Position numbers and translations under genes: made by a program
Part shown: one piece after another, positions 1-6,137 of the stretch
How the letters are laid out: the number at the start of each line of letters is the position of its first letter
Position numbering within the stretch: position 1 is the stretch's first letter
The notes under the pieces: model-generated
What the model saw: only the letters and a program-made list of their open reading frames with translations
Told to the model about the DNA's origin: nothing
Database searches by the model: none
Assembly: GCA_022729775.1 (NCBI GenBank)
Contig: DZBA01000083.1
Span: 1-11,652, forward strand
From: Anaerolinea thermophila
GTDB taxonomy: Bacteria > Chloroflexota > Anaerolineae > Anaerolineales > Villigracilaceae
DNA length: 11,652 nucleotides
Direction: 5' to 3'

Positions 1-12
1 GGAATAATTACT

Positions 13-561
13 TTAATTTTCTGGTTTGACGCGCTGGTTGAGCAGCGCCATCATATCAATGTGTTTACGGTTGACCAGAATGCCGGCGCTTTCCACTCGC
101 AAGCTGGGAATGAGAATTGCGGTCAAGGTCGCATTGAAGACCGGCAAAAAATCGCGCGTGCCTTCCATCATCAGGGATGTGTAATCAAAGCGCCCGGGCA
201 ATTCCATCGTGCCTTCGATTTCAAAATTGGATGTCGTCAGTCGCACGGGGTATTCCATCACATTGGTGAAACCACCGCGCACAATCGCCTGCGGTCCCAG
301 GTCTTCGCGGCGCGACATGCAAACCGCGTGCATGTGCGGCTTCATCATACGCACCAGTTCAAAATGATCCACCAGTTTGGTAGGCATGTGCAAACGCGCA
401 AGCCGCGCATCGTTCACTTCCATCGCGGATTTGGTTGGGTCGTTCAAGATGCCCATTGCGCCGTTGCTTGTGACTGTGATTTTGCCGACAACACGATAGC
501 CAGAGGTCAAAATATCGGCAGGGAGAAAACGATAAGTGCGGGGTGAAGTATCGAGAGACAT
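13..561 (-). CDS. Protein of unknown function, 182 aa
   Basis: I do not recognise a family. The frame opens with ATG at 561 and an AGAGGA Shine-Dalgarno about 8 nt upstream, and ends in TAA at 13-15. The protein is soluble in appearance: no signal peptide, no membrane segment. It has a beta-rich alternation of hydrophobic and polar residues (for example YRVVGKITVTSNGAMGIL at about 22-39) and a Met/His-rich patch (MMKPHMHAVCM) at about 71-81. It has a single cysteine and no obvious catalytic motif. The repeated phrases about a strand-loop-strand core would suit a small beta-barrel or PilZ-like fold, but that is a guess. It is separated by 92 nt from the upstream zinc-ribbon gene, with a hairpin in the gap, so it may be its own transcription unit. 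Confidence 0.75.
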   Translation of the reverse strand: MSLDTSPRTYRFLPADILTSGYRVVGKITVTSNGAMGILNDPTKSAMEVNDARLARLHMPTKLVDHFELVRMMKPHMHAVCMSRREDLGPQAIVRGGFTNVMEYPVRLTTSNFEIEGTMELPGRFDYTSLMMEGTRDFLPVFNATLTAILIPSLRVESAGILVNRKHIDMMALLNQRVKPEN

Positions 562-624
562 GGAAAGATTCCTCTTTGCAAATTGATATGGGATTCCACA
601 GAGTCTAAACGCGGAAGAGAATTC

Positions 625-649
625 AATCCAAAAGTAGAACTTCTGGATT
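625..649 (-). repeat. Hairpin-forming palindromic repeat, 3' of the zinc-ribbon gene
   Basis: Arms AATCCAAAAGT (625-635) and ACTTCTGGATT (639-649) are complementary over 11 bp with one mismatch on the plus strand. In minus-strand RNA that position is a G-U pair, so the hairpin would be complete with a 3-nt loop. It begins 4 nt past the stop of the 654-953 gene. No U-tract follows, so it is a poor intrinsic terminator; it more likely belongs to the same short repeat family as the elements near 2906-2936 and 10881-10938. Confidence 0.55.
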
Positions 650-653
650 CCGT

Positions 654-953
654 TTACGAATCAAGATGCGGGCGCGGCGCGCTGGAGTGAGGTCGCGTGG
701 GCGGCTGCGTGCGGCGATTGGCTTTGGTTGGTTTGCCCGCGTTTGGGTCTAACAGCATGTTGAGCCATTGAATTGCCTGCTCGTCATACTCGCGCCTGCC
801 GCATACATCGCAAACCCAAGCGGGGAAATACGGCACGGTAATCAGCTCATTACCAAGCCACGTAAAATACGTCACATAGCGCGGCTGAAGAATGCCCGCG
901 TGACATTGATTACATGGAAACGATTCAGGGGGGAGTTCTTTATTTTCGCTCAT
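654..953 (-). CDS. Small zinc-ribbon (YgiT-type) protein
   Basis: A 99-residue protein with two zinc-knuckle pairs, CNQC at 14-17 and CDVC at 48-51, the spacing of the YgiT/MqsA-type N-terminal zinc finger. The C-terminal 30 residues are a basic, proline-rich tail without the helix-turn-helix of the MqsA antitoxin, and no MqsR-like toxin is adjacent, so I do not call it an antitoxin. The start is ATG at 953; its Shine-Dalgarno (GAGGT) overlaps the TGA stop of the signal peptidase gene 6 nt upstream, which implies translational coupling. Probable role: a small metal-binding, perhaps nucleic-acid- or protein-binding, accessory factor. Function is inferred only from the cysteines. Confidence 0.75.
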   Translation of the reverse strand: MSENKELPPESFPCNQCHAGILQPRYVTYFTWLGNELITVPYFPAWVCDVCGRREYDEQAIQWLNMLLDPNAGKPTKANRRTQPPTRPHSSAPRPHLDS

Positions 954-959
954 GCTACC

Positions 960-1547
960 TCACTGCGTTACCAATAACTGTTTATGCTGAATGATGTCCC
1001 ATAAAGGCGGGGGCCAGTAAATCATCACAGCCTTGCCGACGACATTTTGAAAAGGCAGAAATCCCCATGAATGGGAATCAGACGAATCGTTACGGTTATC
1101 GCCCAACACAAAGAGATTTTCTTCCGGCACATCCCATTCGCCATTATATAAAGGCGTGGCGGCAATATACGGCTCATCAATCTTTTGACCGTTCACAGAA
1201 ACAATGCCATCTTTCACGCTGATATGATCGCCGGGCAAACCGATGACGCGCTTGATCAACTCCTGGCTTGGGTTGAGCGGATAATGAAAGACGATAATAT
1301 CTCCGCGCTCCACTTCGCCAAAGCGATAATTCAACTTGCTTACCAAAATAAATTCGCCGTCTTCCAGCGTTGGGCGCATACTGAATCCATCCACGCGCAC
1401 CCGCGCCGAAATTGCATTGATTCCAAAAAACAAAACAAGGGCTAATAAAATCGTTTCGACAATGTCCAACGCAAAACGCACCCAGTCTGTCTTTTCCTGC
1501 TGCGCTTGTTCTTCAACTGGCTTTTCTTCTTGTTGTAAATTTTCCAA
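960..1547 (-). CDS. lepB: Signal peptidase I
   Basis: Cleaves signal peptides from exported proteins at the outer face of the cytoplasmic membrane. All S26 family boxes are visible. There is one N-terminal membrane segment at about 29-46 after an acidic/Gln-rich cytosolic head. The catalytic Ser56 lies in the GFSMRPTL box. Box C follows at 80-90 (RGDIIVFHYP), the catalytic Lys99 in LIKRVIGLPGD, and the box E signature VLGDNRNDSSDSHSWG at 147-162. Length (195 aa) is normal for the Gram-positive/Chloroflexota short form. The start codon is TTG at 1547, supported by a GGAGG Shine-Dalgarno 4-5 nt upstream and no better ATG before the membrane segment. It is probably co-transcribed with the zinc-ribbon gene. 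The exported proteases in this window would be substrates of a pathway like this, though genomic closeness does not prove it. Confidence 0.95.
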   Translation of the reverse strand: MENLQQEEKPVEEQAQQEKTDWVRFALDIVETILLALVLFFGINAISARVRVDGFSMRPTLEDGEFILVSKLNYRFGEVERGDIIVFHYPLNPSQELIKRVIGLPGDHISVKDGIVSVNGQKIDEPYIAATPLYNGEWDVPEENLFVLGDNRNDSSDSHSWGFLPFQNVVGKAVMIYWPPPLWDIIQHKQLLVTQ

Positions 1548-1557
1548 ACTACCTCCG
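1548..1557 (-). promoter_or_regulatory. Strong ribosome binding site deciding a TTG start
   Basis: On the minus strand the sequence reads CGGAGGTAGT directly before TTG at 1547-1545. The GGAGG core at this spacing is the best Shine-Dalgarno match near the signal peptidase gene and is the reason for choosing the TTG start. Confidence 0.6.
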
Positions 1558-1569
1558 AGAGTGTAGGGG

Positions 1570-1575
1570 ATTATA
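1570..1575 (-). promoter_or_regulatory. Candidate -10 box (TATAAT) for the lepB unit
   Basis: A perfect TATAAT on the minus strand lies in the 39-nt gap between the methyltransferase stop and the lepB TTG, 22 nt before the start codon. That would give a short leader containing the Shine-Dalgarno. No good -35 hexamer is seen 16-18 nt upstream, where the sequence lies in the 3' end of the methyltransferase gene, so this is only a candidate. Confidence 0.35.
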
Positions 1576-1586
1576 CTGCCATTTTA

Positions 1587-2312
1587 TTAATCTACGTGTC
1601 CCCAGGCAAAAAAAGTCGGGATGCGCAACACGCGCTTCTCCTCTTTACGCGCCTGCTCATCGCGCGCCTTCATCTTTTGGATTTGCTCCCGCGAACAGAT
1701 TCGCTGCAAATCGGATTCGATGACATCCCATTCATTTTCCTGCGCGAAAGGCATCCGCGAAACATCTCGCCCACGAATTTCCCCAGCCTCTTCGATTTTG
1801 ATTCCAGCCCGAAAAAATATCTCTGCCAGCGCCCCACCCAAAGATGGGTTTGCGCCCTGCCTGCGCAGCGACTCATTTTGAAATTCGCCAAGTTGCTTCA
1901 AGTCATAAGGCTCGTCCACGCGCTGACTGTAATCAGGCTCTGCAAACGCAACGACATAACGACTGACCCGCGCCATTTCTTTCACCACTTGCAGCGGATT
2001 CTTGACCCACAGCAAAAGGTAATGACAATACGCAATATCAAATGACTTATCACAATAGGGAATGTGATGCCCGTCCGCGTGGATGAGGGTAACGCCCGGA
2101 GCGTGGATTCGACACTCGCGCAGGGCTGCAAAATCGAGGTCAAGTCCGCAGCGCGCGGCGGGACTTTCGGGGAGTTGGCTCAAAATCGCGCCGCTGCCGC
2201 AGCCCACCTCCAAGATTCGATTTGCGCGCGCGAGTCCCGCCTTCTCGAAAATATAACTCCGCAAGTCTTGAGTCCACGCGGCTTGCTGAAGGTAACGTCC
2301 ATGCCAGTCCAT
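1587..2312 (-). CDS. Class I SAM-dependent methyltransferase
   Basis: A 241-residue Rossmann-fold methyltransferase. Motif I is ILEVGCGSGAIL (33-44), the acidic end of strand 2 is GLDLD (56-60), motif II/III is LIHADGHHIPY (76-86), and motif IV is FDIAYCHYLLLWVKNP (91-106), the layout of Methyltransf_11/25 proteins that act on small molecules or proteins. The C-terminal third is helical and ends in a charged Arg/Lys/Glu stretch, then IPTFFAWG, which may form a substrate lid. The substrate cannot be read from the sequence. The start ATG at 2312 lies 12 nt after the phosphatase stop and has no clear Shine-Dalgarno, so it may be translated by coupling. The N-terminal WHGRYLQQAAWTQDLR segment is the type that usually opens this subfamily, which supports the start. 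Confidence 0.9.
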   Translation of the reverse strand: MDWHGRYLQQAAWTQDLRSYIFEKAGLARANRILEVGCGSGAILSQLPESPAARCGLDLDFAALRECRIHAPGVTLIHADGHHIPYCDKSFDIAYCHYLLLWVKNPLQVVKEMARVSRYVVAFAEPDYSQRVDEPYDLKQLGEFQNESLRRQGANPSLGGALAEIFFRAGIKIEEAGEIRGRDVSRMPFAQENEWDVIESDLQRICSREQIQKMKARDEQARKEEKRVLRIPTFFAWGHVD

Positions 2313-2324
2313 GCTTTGGTTGTG

Positions 2325-2864
2325 TCAACCTTCGCAATAACGCGGGGTTTCATGCCAATCTAAAATAAATTGAATCTGCTCATCTGTTTCCGGCGCGCGC
2401 GTATGGTAGAGTTTGGGCGGGCGGGTGAGGAAAAGGGCATTGACCTGCGCGACCGCACTTTTGGGCTGCTCATCATGGCGGACAAGATAACACCCCACCA
2501 CTGTGCCTGTTCGCCCAACGCCGCCCCAACAATGGACATAGATTTTACGTTTGCGTTTTACGGCTTCATCAATCGTATCGAGAACATCGAGCATGGTTGC
2601 GTAATCCGGCACACTCCTGTCGCGGATGGGGATGCGGGTGTACCTGACTTTGAGTTCATAAAGCGGCGCAAGTTCCCTTAACAAAGGCTCATAAGGGACA
2701 AGTTCGTTGGGGTGCGTCAAGTCAATAAAATCGGTGAAGCCTGCCTCAAGAAAAGCAGAAATCTTTTTGCGGGCGAGTCGTTCTTCGCTGCTGCCGGGAT
2801 ATTCCCCAGCAAGGAATTGGTTTGGGATAACCCAATAGGATTCGGGAATGGGAAGTTGCGTCAT
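2325..2864 (-). CDS. Dual-specificity/tyrosine protein phosphatase-like protein
   Basis: A 179-residue cysteine-dependent phosphatase. The P-loop signature HCWGGVGRTG (111-120) gives the nucleophile Cys112 and the phosphate-binding Arg118, in the CX5R form. Asp82 in the IPIRDRSVPD loop (78-87) is the likely general acid, at the usual distance before the P-loop. The N-terminal part (YWVIPNQFLAGEYPGS, FTDFIDLTHPNEL) matches the fold of small bacterial and archaeal DSP-like phosphatases that remove phosphate from Tyr/Ser/Thr or from nucleotides and inositols. No membrane segment or signal peptide is present, so it is cytoplasmic. It forms a probable two-gene unit with the methyltransferase 12 nt downstream. 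Its partner kinase is not in the window. The start ATG has only a weak AGG upstream. Confidence 0.88.
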   Translation of the reverse strand: MTQLPIPESYWVIPNQFLAGEYPGSSEERLARKKISAFLEAGFTDFIDLTHPNELVPYEPLLRELAPLYELKVRYTRIPIRDRSVPDYATMLDVLDTIDEAVKRKRKIYVHCWGGVGRTGTVVGCYLVRHDEQPKSAVAQVNALFLTRPPKLYHTRAPETDEQIQFILDWHETPRYCEG

Positions 2865-2905
2865 TTATTCTGCCTGAATATGGATTCTGGAATTTATAAG
2901 TTTTA

Positions 2906-2936
2906 CCCCAGAAATAGAATCTCTGGAGTCCGTTTT
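2906..2936 (-). repeat. Short palindromic repeat 3' of the metalloprotease gene
   Basis: CCCCAGA (2906-2912) and TCTGGAG (2922-2928) can pair over 7 bp in the minus-strand transcript, counting one G-U pair. The segment 2915-2936 matches 635-656 at 18 of 22 bases (shared TAGAA..TCTGGA.TCCGTTT core). Both copies lie just past the stop codon of a minus-strand gene. The 79-nt gap also holds an A+T-rich TTATAAAT stretch that could be a weak -10 for the phosphatase gene. Confidence 0.45.
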
Positions 2937-2943
2937 TTAGATT

Positions 2944-3960
2944 TTACTCTGGAAATGAATTGCACAGGTTATTCAAAATTTGCGCGCGCAGTTGGACAAG
3001 TTCGGGGTATTCGTAGAAGAATAATATTTTCTGCTCTGCAATGATATCCCCTGCGGGTTTGGGCGCAAGGACAAAAAACGACCAAGATTCCGCAATGTCT
3101 TCTTCGGGATTGGTAGCGGCATAATCTGTGAGGAAGTGGTCTTCATATTTGTAATAGAATTCATCGAGGCGGATGTAATATGTATCTTCGTCTTCTTCGA
3201 GGTTGATGTCGTTCCATTCTTCGTGAATATCCGCCCAAAATCGGTTAAAAAATGCGTTGATATACGAATCTGGATTGGCGCAACCTTCCCCGGGAAAATA
3301 TTGTGGACATTGGGAAACTTCTTCAAAATACAGGTCGTCATCTTCCGGGTTTGTAAAAACAGGAATACTGGGCGGCACTTGTTCAGGTCCGAGGGTGAGA
3401 AGATGTCCGAATTCGTGGACAAGAGTAAAAGTCAGGTTGTAATATTCGCGGCTGTCAGCGATGTCCACTTCCAATGCCCAGTGATTGGGATCATCCCATG
3501 TTTGGGTGACAGCAGCCAGCGAGCCATCCTGTCCATCGGTGATGATTGAATATTCGCGGATGACTTCGCGCTGGTCAACAGGGATGAGCGCGGTGAAGTA
3601 ACTCCACACCTGCTGATGAAGCGCGGCATCATTTTGTGCCTCTTGCAGTTCCGCGCTTACGTCTTCATATTGCGGCGAGAAAATTTTGTCTCCTTCGACA
3701 AGATAGGTGACGAGATAAACTTCCTCATCGAGAAGTTCGCTTTCGCCTTCCACAAAGGTTGTGGCTGCTGCCATGATTTTATCTGTAACGACAGGACAAG
3801 TCTCCAGCGCGGGTTGTATCGTCGGAAAAGATTCAATAGCGGGCGCTCCGCTTGGCGCAGACTCGCTGGGAAGCTGCGCGCCCATCACCGTCACACAAGC
3901 AAGGCTGCTGAAAAGCGCAGAGAGTATGATTGTGAAAATCTTAAAGCGGAACGACATCAT
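2944..3960 (-). CDS. Exported HExxH zinc metalloprotease-like protein (paralogue A)
   Basis: A 338-residue exported protein. A hydrophobic signal peptide covers 1-22; Cys22 in SSLAC could be a lipidation site, but the residue at -3 is Ser rather than Leu, so the lipobox is weak. A Ser/Pro/Glu-rich stalk (29-50) precedes the enzyme domain. Zinc ligands would be His182 and His186 of HEFGH, with catalytic Glu183; Glu291 in NPEEDIAES (284-292) is the likely third ligand, the gluzincin-like pattern seen in putative zinc-binding metallopeptidases. Mature-protein cysteines are Cys55, 218, 227 and 333, all conserved in the next gene, which suggests two disulfides. The start is one of two adjacent ATGs, 8 nt after the stop of paralogue B, with no clear Shine-Dalgarno. 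The protein target is unknown. Confidence 0.88.
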   Translation of the reverse strand: MMSFRFKIFTIILSALFSSLACVTVMGAQLPSESAPSGAPAIESFPTIQPALETCPVVTDKIMAAATTFVEGESELLDEEVYLVTYLVEGDKIFSPQYEDVSAELQEAQNDAALHQQVWSYFTALIPVDQREVIREYSIITDGQDGSLAAVTQTWDDPNHWALEVDIADSREYYNLTFTLVHEFGHLLTLGPEQVPPSIPVFTNPEDDDLYFEEVSQCPQYFPGEGCANPDSYINAFFNRFWADIHEEWNDINLEEDEDTYYIRLDEFYYKYEDHFLTDYAATNPEEDIAESWSFFVLAPKPAGDIIAEQKILFFYEYPELVQLRAQILNNLCNSFPE

Positions 3961-3968
3961 ATCTTAAA

Positions 3969-4964
3969 TTATTGCTCCATAGAACAAGCGCCATCAAGGA
4001 TGGAAGCGCGCAGTTCGACCAACTCCGGGTATTCATAAAAGAATCTAATTTTTTGTTCTTTGATGGAATCGCCCGTCGGTTTAGGGCTAAAGACGAAATA
4101 AGTAAAAGACTCGGCAATATCCTCGGTTGGGTGCGTTGTGGCGTAATCGTCAACAAATTCATCCGAATGTGACAAATAGAATTGATAAAGCGCATTGTAA
4201 TATGGCACCAAGTCTTTGGATTCATGCTGCATGGCGCTTATCTTTGCCCATTCGTCAGCGATATCCAGCCAGAAGCGGTTGTAGAATGCGTTGATATAAG
4301 AATTTGAATAACTACAACCAGTGTCTGTAAAATAATCGGGGCAGGCAACGGCTTTCTTTTGCAGCAAGGCGTAATCATTCCAATTATCCACCACTTCCTG
4401 GTCTGGAATCACCTGCGAAGCGCTCAAAGTGAGGACGTGGGCATATTCATGGACAAGGGTGGATAAAAGCAAATCTTTATTTTCAATGTCTGCCATATCA
4501 ACATCCAAAATCCATTGGGTAATATCTTCGGGGTTTTGCTCCACAGCAGCAAGCGTATTATCCGCGCCGTCGGTAAAAACGCGATACTTCGCAATCATGT
4601 CACGGTTTTGTGCTGGGATAACATCCGCGAAGAGCTGCCACGCTTCCGCTTGCAACGCGGAATTCTTCTGCTCATCCAACCAATCCACTGGCACAGATTC
4701 AAATGACGGGTCGGTTATTTCATTACCCTCGACAGAATAAATAACAAGGTAGGCAAAATCTGGGTCTTCGTATACCTCGGCGCCTTCCATGTTATATACA
4801 TCGCCCTGTCCGCTGGCGATGATTTCCGTCATAGCAACAGTACATGCTGTATTTTCGTTTAACTGCTGCGCCGGTTGTAACCTATTCTGGCTGGCAGCCA
4901 AAACAAGAACCGCAACAAGAATGAAAGCAAAAAGGGTAAGGGCAAGCGCAAATTCCTTTTTCAT
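3969..4964 (-). CDS. Exported HExxH zinc metalloprotease-like protein (paralogue B)
   Basis: A 331-residue tandem paralogue of the protein at 2944-3960. The N-terminus has a long hydrophobic run (5-24) that may be a signal peptide or an uncleaved anchor; there is no lipobox cysteine. The metal site is HEYAH (172-176), catalytic Glu173, with probable third ligand Glu285 in HPTEDIAES (278-286). Shared blocks with paralogue A are SYINAFYNRFWLDI, the Cys-Pro-x-Tyr-Phe...Cys loop (208-217), and a C-terminal FFYEYPELVELRA. Cys41, 208, 217 and 327 match the four cysteines of A. A GGAG Shine-Dalgarno lies 6 nt before the ATG. The stop of the radical-SAM-like gene is 21 nt upstream, so the three genes look like one operon. 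Substrate unknown. Confidence 0.88.
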   Translation of the reverse strand: MKKEFALALTLFAFILVAVLVLAASQNRLQPAQQLNENTACTVAMTEIIASGQGDVYNMEGAEVYEDPDFAYLVIYSVEGNEITDPSFESVPVDWLDEQKNSALQAEAWQLFADVIPAQNRDMIAKYRVFTDGADNTLAAVEQNPEDITQWILDVDMADIENKDLLLSTLVHEYAHVLTLSASQVIPDQEVVDNWNDYALLQKKAVACPDYFTDTGCSYSNSYINAFYNRFWLDIADEWAKISAMQHESKDLVPYYNALYQFYLSHSDEFVDDYATTHPTEDIAESFTYFVFSPKPTGDSIKEQKIRFFYEYPELVELRASILDGACSMEQ

Positions 4965-4985
4965 TATTTCTCCGAATATGTTTAT

Positions 4986-6122
4986 TTATCCGCGAATTGT
5001 ATCCCAATCATCGCGGAGCAAGTTACCCATGACCTTATCCGCTTCCCCTTGCGCGGGGAGAACGTCGCCATCGGGTTCGACATACAACCACGTTTTGCCT
5101 GCGCCCGCGGGAATTTCATCGTCCACCGTTTCTTGCGCGACGGGATTCGACGCGGAATACGGGACGGGCAAATCCCAGCGAACCGTCAACGCCAGTGACG
5201 CGGCTGCGGCTTGCAGTTCGAGCAGTTCGTCGGTCAGGCTGTTATCCGCCGCGCTGAGCGAGATATTTTCCACGGCGAGGTTTGCCAGCTTTTCCAAAAT
5301 CGCTTTGGCTTCATGCACGTTTTCTTTATTCAAGGTGAAATGCACGATAAGGAATAAATCCTGCGGGACGATGGTCTCGATGGCTTTCCACGACTTTGGG
5401 TTGTTCGGTTCGAGAATCAACATCACATGGTCGAGTCCCGTTTGCAGCAGCATGTCGAGATAATGCTTATCCGCGAGTTTGAGTCCATCCGTCAGCAAGC
5501 CGCAGACTTGACCGTTCTCTTCCGCGTGTTCGATGAGCATGAGCAGGTCATCGCGCAGGGTGGCTTCTCCGCCTGTGAAGACGATATGCGGAATCCCCGC
5601 CGCCCACGCCTTGTCCATGATGGATTTCCACTCTTCGGTGGAGAGTTCGCGCTCGACGCGCTTGACGGGCGCGTATTGGGCTTGAGTCGCTTCGGGCAGG
5701 CGATACGTGAGGGCGCAATCCAGCCGCAGGGTGGAATCCGCTGAGTGGGGCGCGACCCGCTCGAAGTCGAGAAAGGACGCGGGGTCGAGGTCGGGAGTCA
5801 GCGCGAGGGTTTGAATTCTCTCGACGAAGGAATCAAAATCCGCGAGGGCGATTTTCTTATTCACGCGATAGCGTTTGGAAATCTGCCGCGCGGCTTCTTC
5901 GCGTTCCGTGCCTTTGATGAAGTGGAAGGCGTACTCGGCGGCGGTGGGATTGAGCTGCATAACCGTCGCCGCGTTGAGGATGAGAATGCCCGAGCCGTCT
6001 TTTTGCAGGCGCAAATGCAAGCGGTAGTTTTTTTCATCCACGCTGCTTTGCAGGTGATGAATGCCTGTGGGCAGCGGCGCGACTTTGGTGAACAAGTCCG
6101 AGATTTGTTGGAAGAGATTCAT
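4986..6122 (-). CDS. Cluster-less radical SAM/SPASM-like protein with RRE (PqqD-like) domain
   Basis: A 378-residue protein related to PqqD-fused radical SAM/SPASM peptide-modifying enzymes. Residues about 33-105 look like a PqqD/RRE domain: a hydrophobic beta stretch, then MQLNPTAAEYAFHFIKG and a helical segment ending in DFDSFVERI. Residues 132-290 follow the radical SAM barrel with ALTYR (137-141) and the SAM-binding FTGGEATLRDDL (182-193). However, where CxxxCxxC should follow ALTYR the residues are LPEATQAQY (142-150), so all three [4Fe-4S] ligands are Leu142, Thr146 and Gln149. The SPASM start YVEPDGDVLPAQ (347-358) has Ala357 for Cys, and the protein ends at DDWDTIRG before the CX2CX5CX3C region. 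There are only two cysteines in all (136, 207). The frame is open, with an AAAGGAG Shine-Dalgarno. It probably binds a peptide or partner without radical chemistry. Confidence 0.85.
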   Translation of the reverse strand: MNLFQQISDLFTKVAPLPTGIHHLQSSVDEKNYRLHLRLQKDGSGILILNAATVMQLNPTAAEYAFHFIKGTEREEAARQISKRYRVNKKIALADFDSFVERIQTLALTPDLDPASFLDFERVAPHSADSTLRLDCALTYRLPEATQAQYAPVKRVERELSTEEWKSIMDKAWAAGIPHIVFTGGEATLRDDLLMLIEHAEENGQVCGLLTDGLKLADKHYLDMLLQTGLDHVMLILEPNNPKSWKAIETIVPQDLFLIVHFTLNKENVHEAKAILEKLANLAVENISLSAADNSLTDELLELQAAAASLALTVRWDLPVPYSASNPVAQETVDDEIPAGAGKTWLYVEPDGDVLPAQGEADKVMGNLLRDDWDTIRG

Positions 6123-6137
6123 GGCTACTCCTTTATC

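Noticed and set aside
61..546. Plus-strand 161-codon open frame opposite the 182-aa gene
   Set aside because: It is antisense to a gene with a good ribosome binding site and has an Arg/His-rich, shadow-like composition with no motif.
625..649. Rho-independent terminator
   Set aside because: The stem is good but no U-run follows on the minus strand, so I list it only as a hairpin repeat.
654..953. MqsA-like antitoxin of a toxin-antitoxin pair
   Set aside because: Only the zinc-ribbon half is present; no helix-turn-helix follows and no small toxin gene lies next to it.
4986..6122. Radical-SAM pseudogene
   Set aside because: The frame is intact over 378 codons with a strong Shine-Dalgarno, GGE and RRE regions are kept, and the spacing to the next gene is operon-like. 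I treat it as a functional, cluster-less protein.
2944..6122. A complete RiPP cluster with a precursor peptide
   Set aside because: The gaps around the radical-SAM-like gene are 15 and 21 nt, too short for a precursor gene, and no short Cys/Gly/Ser-rich frame with a ribosome binding site was found nearby.
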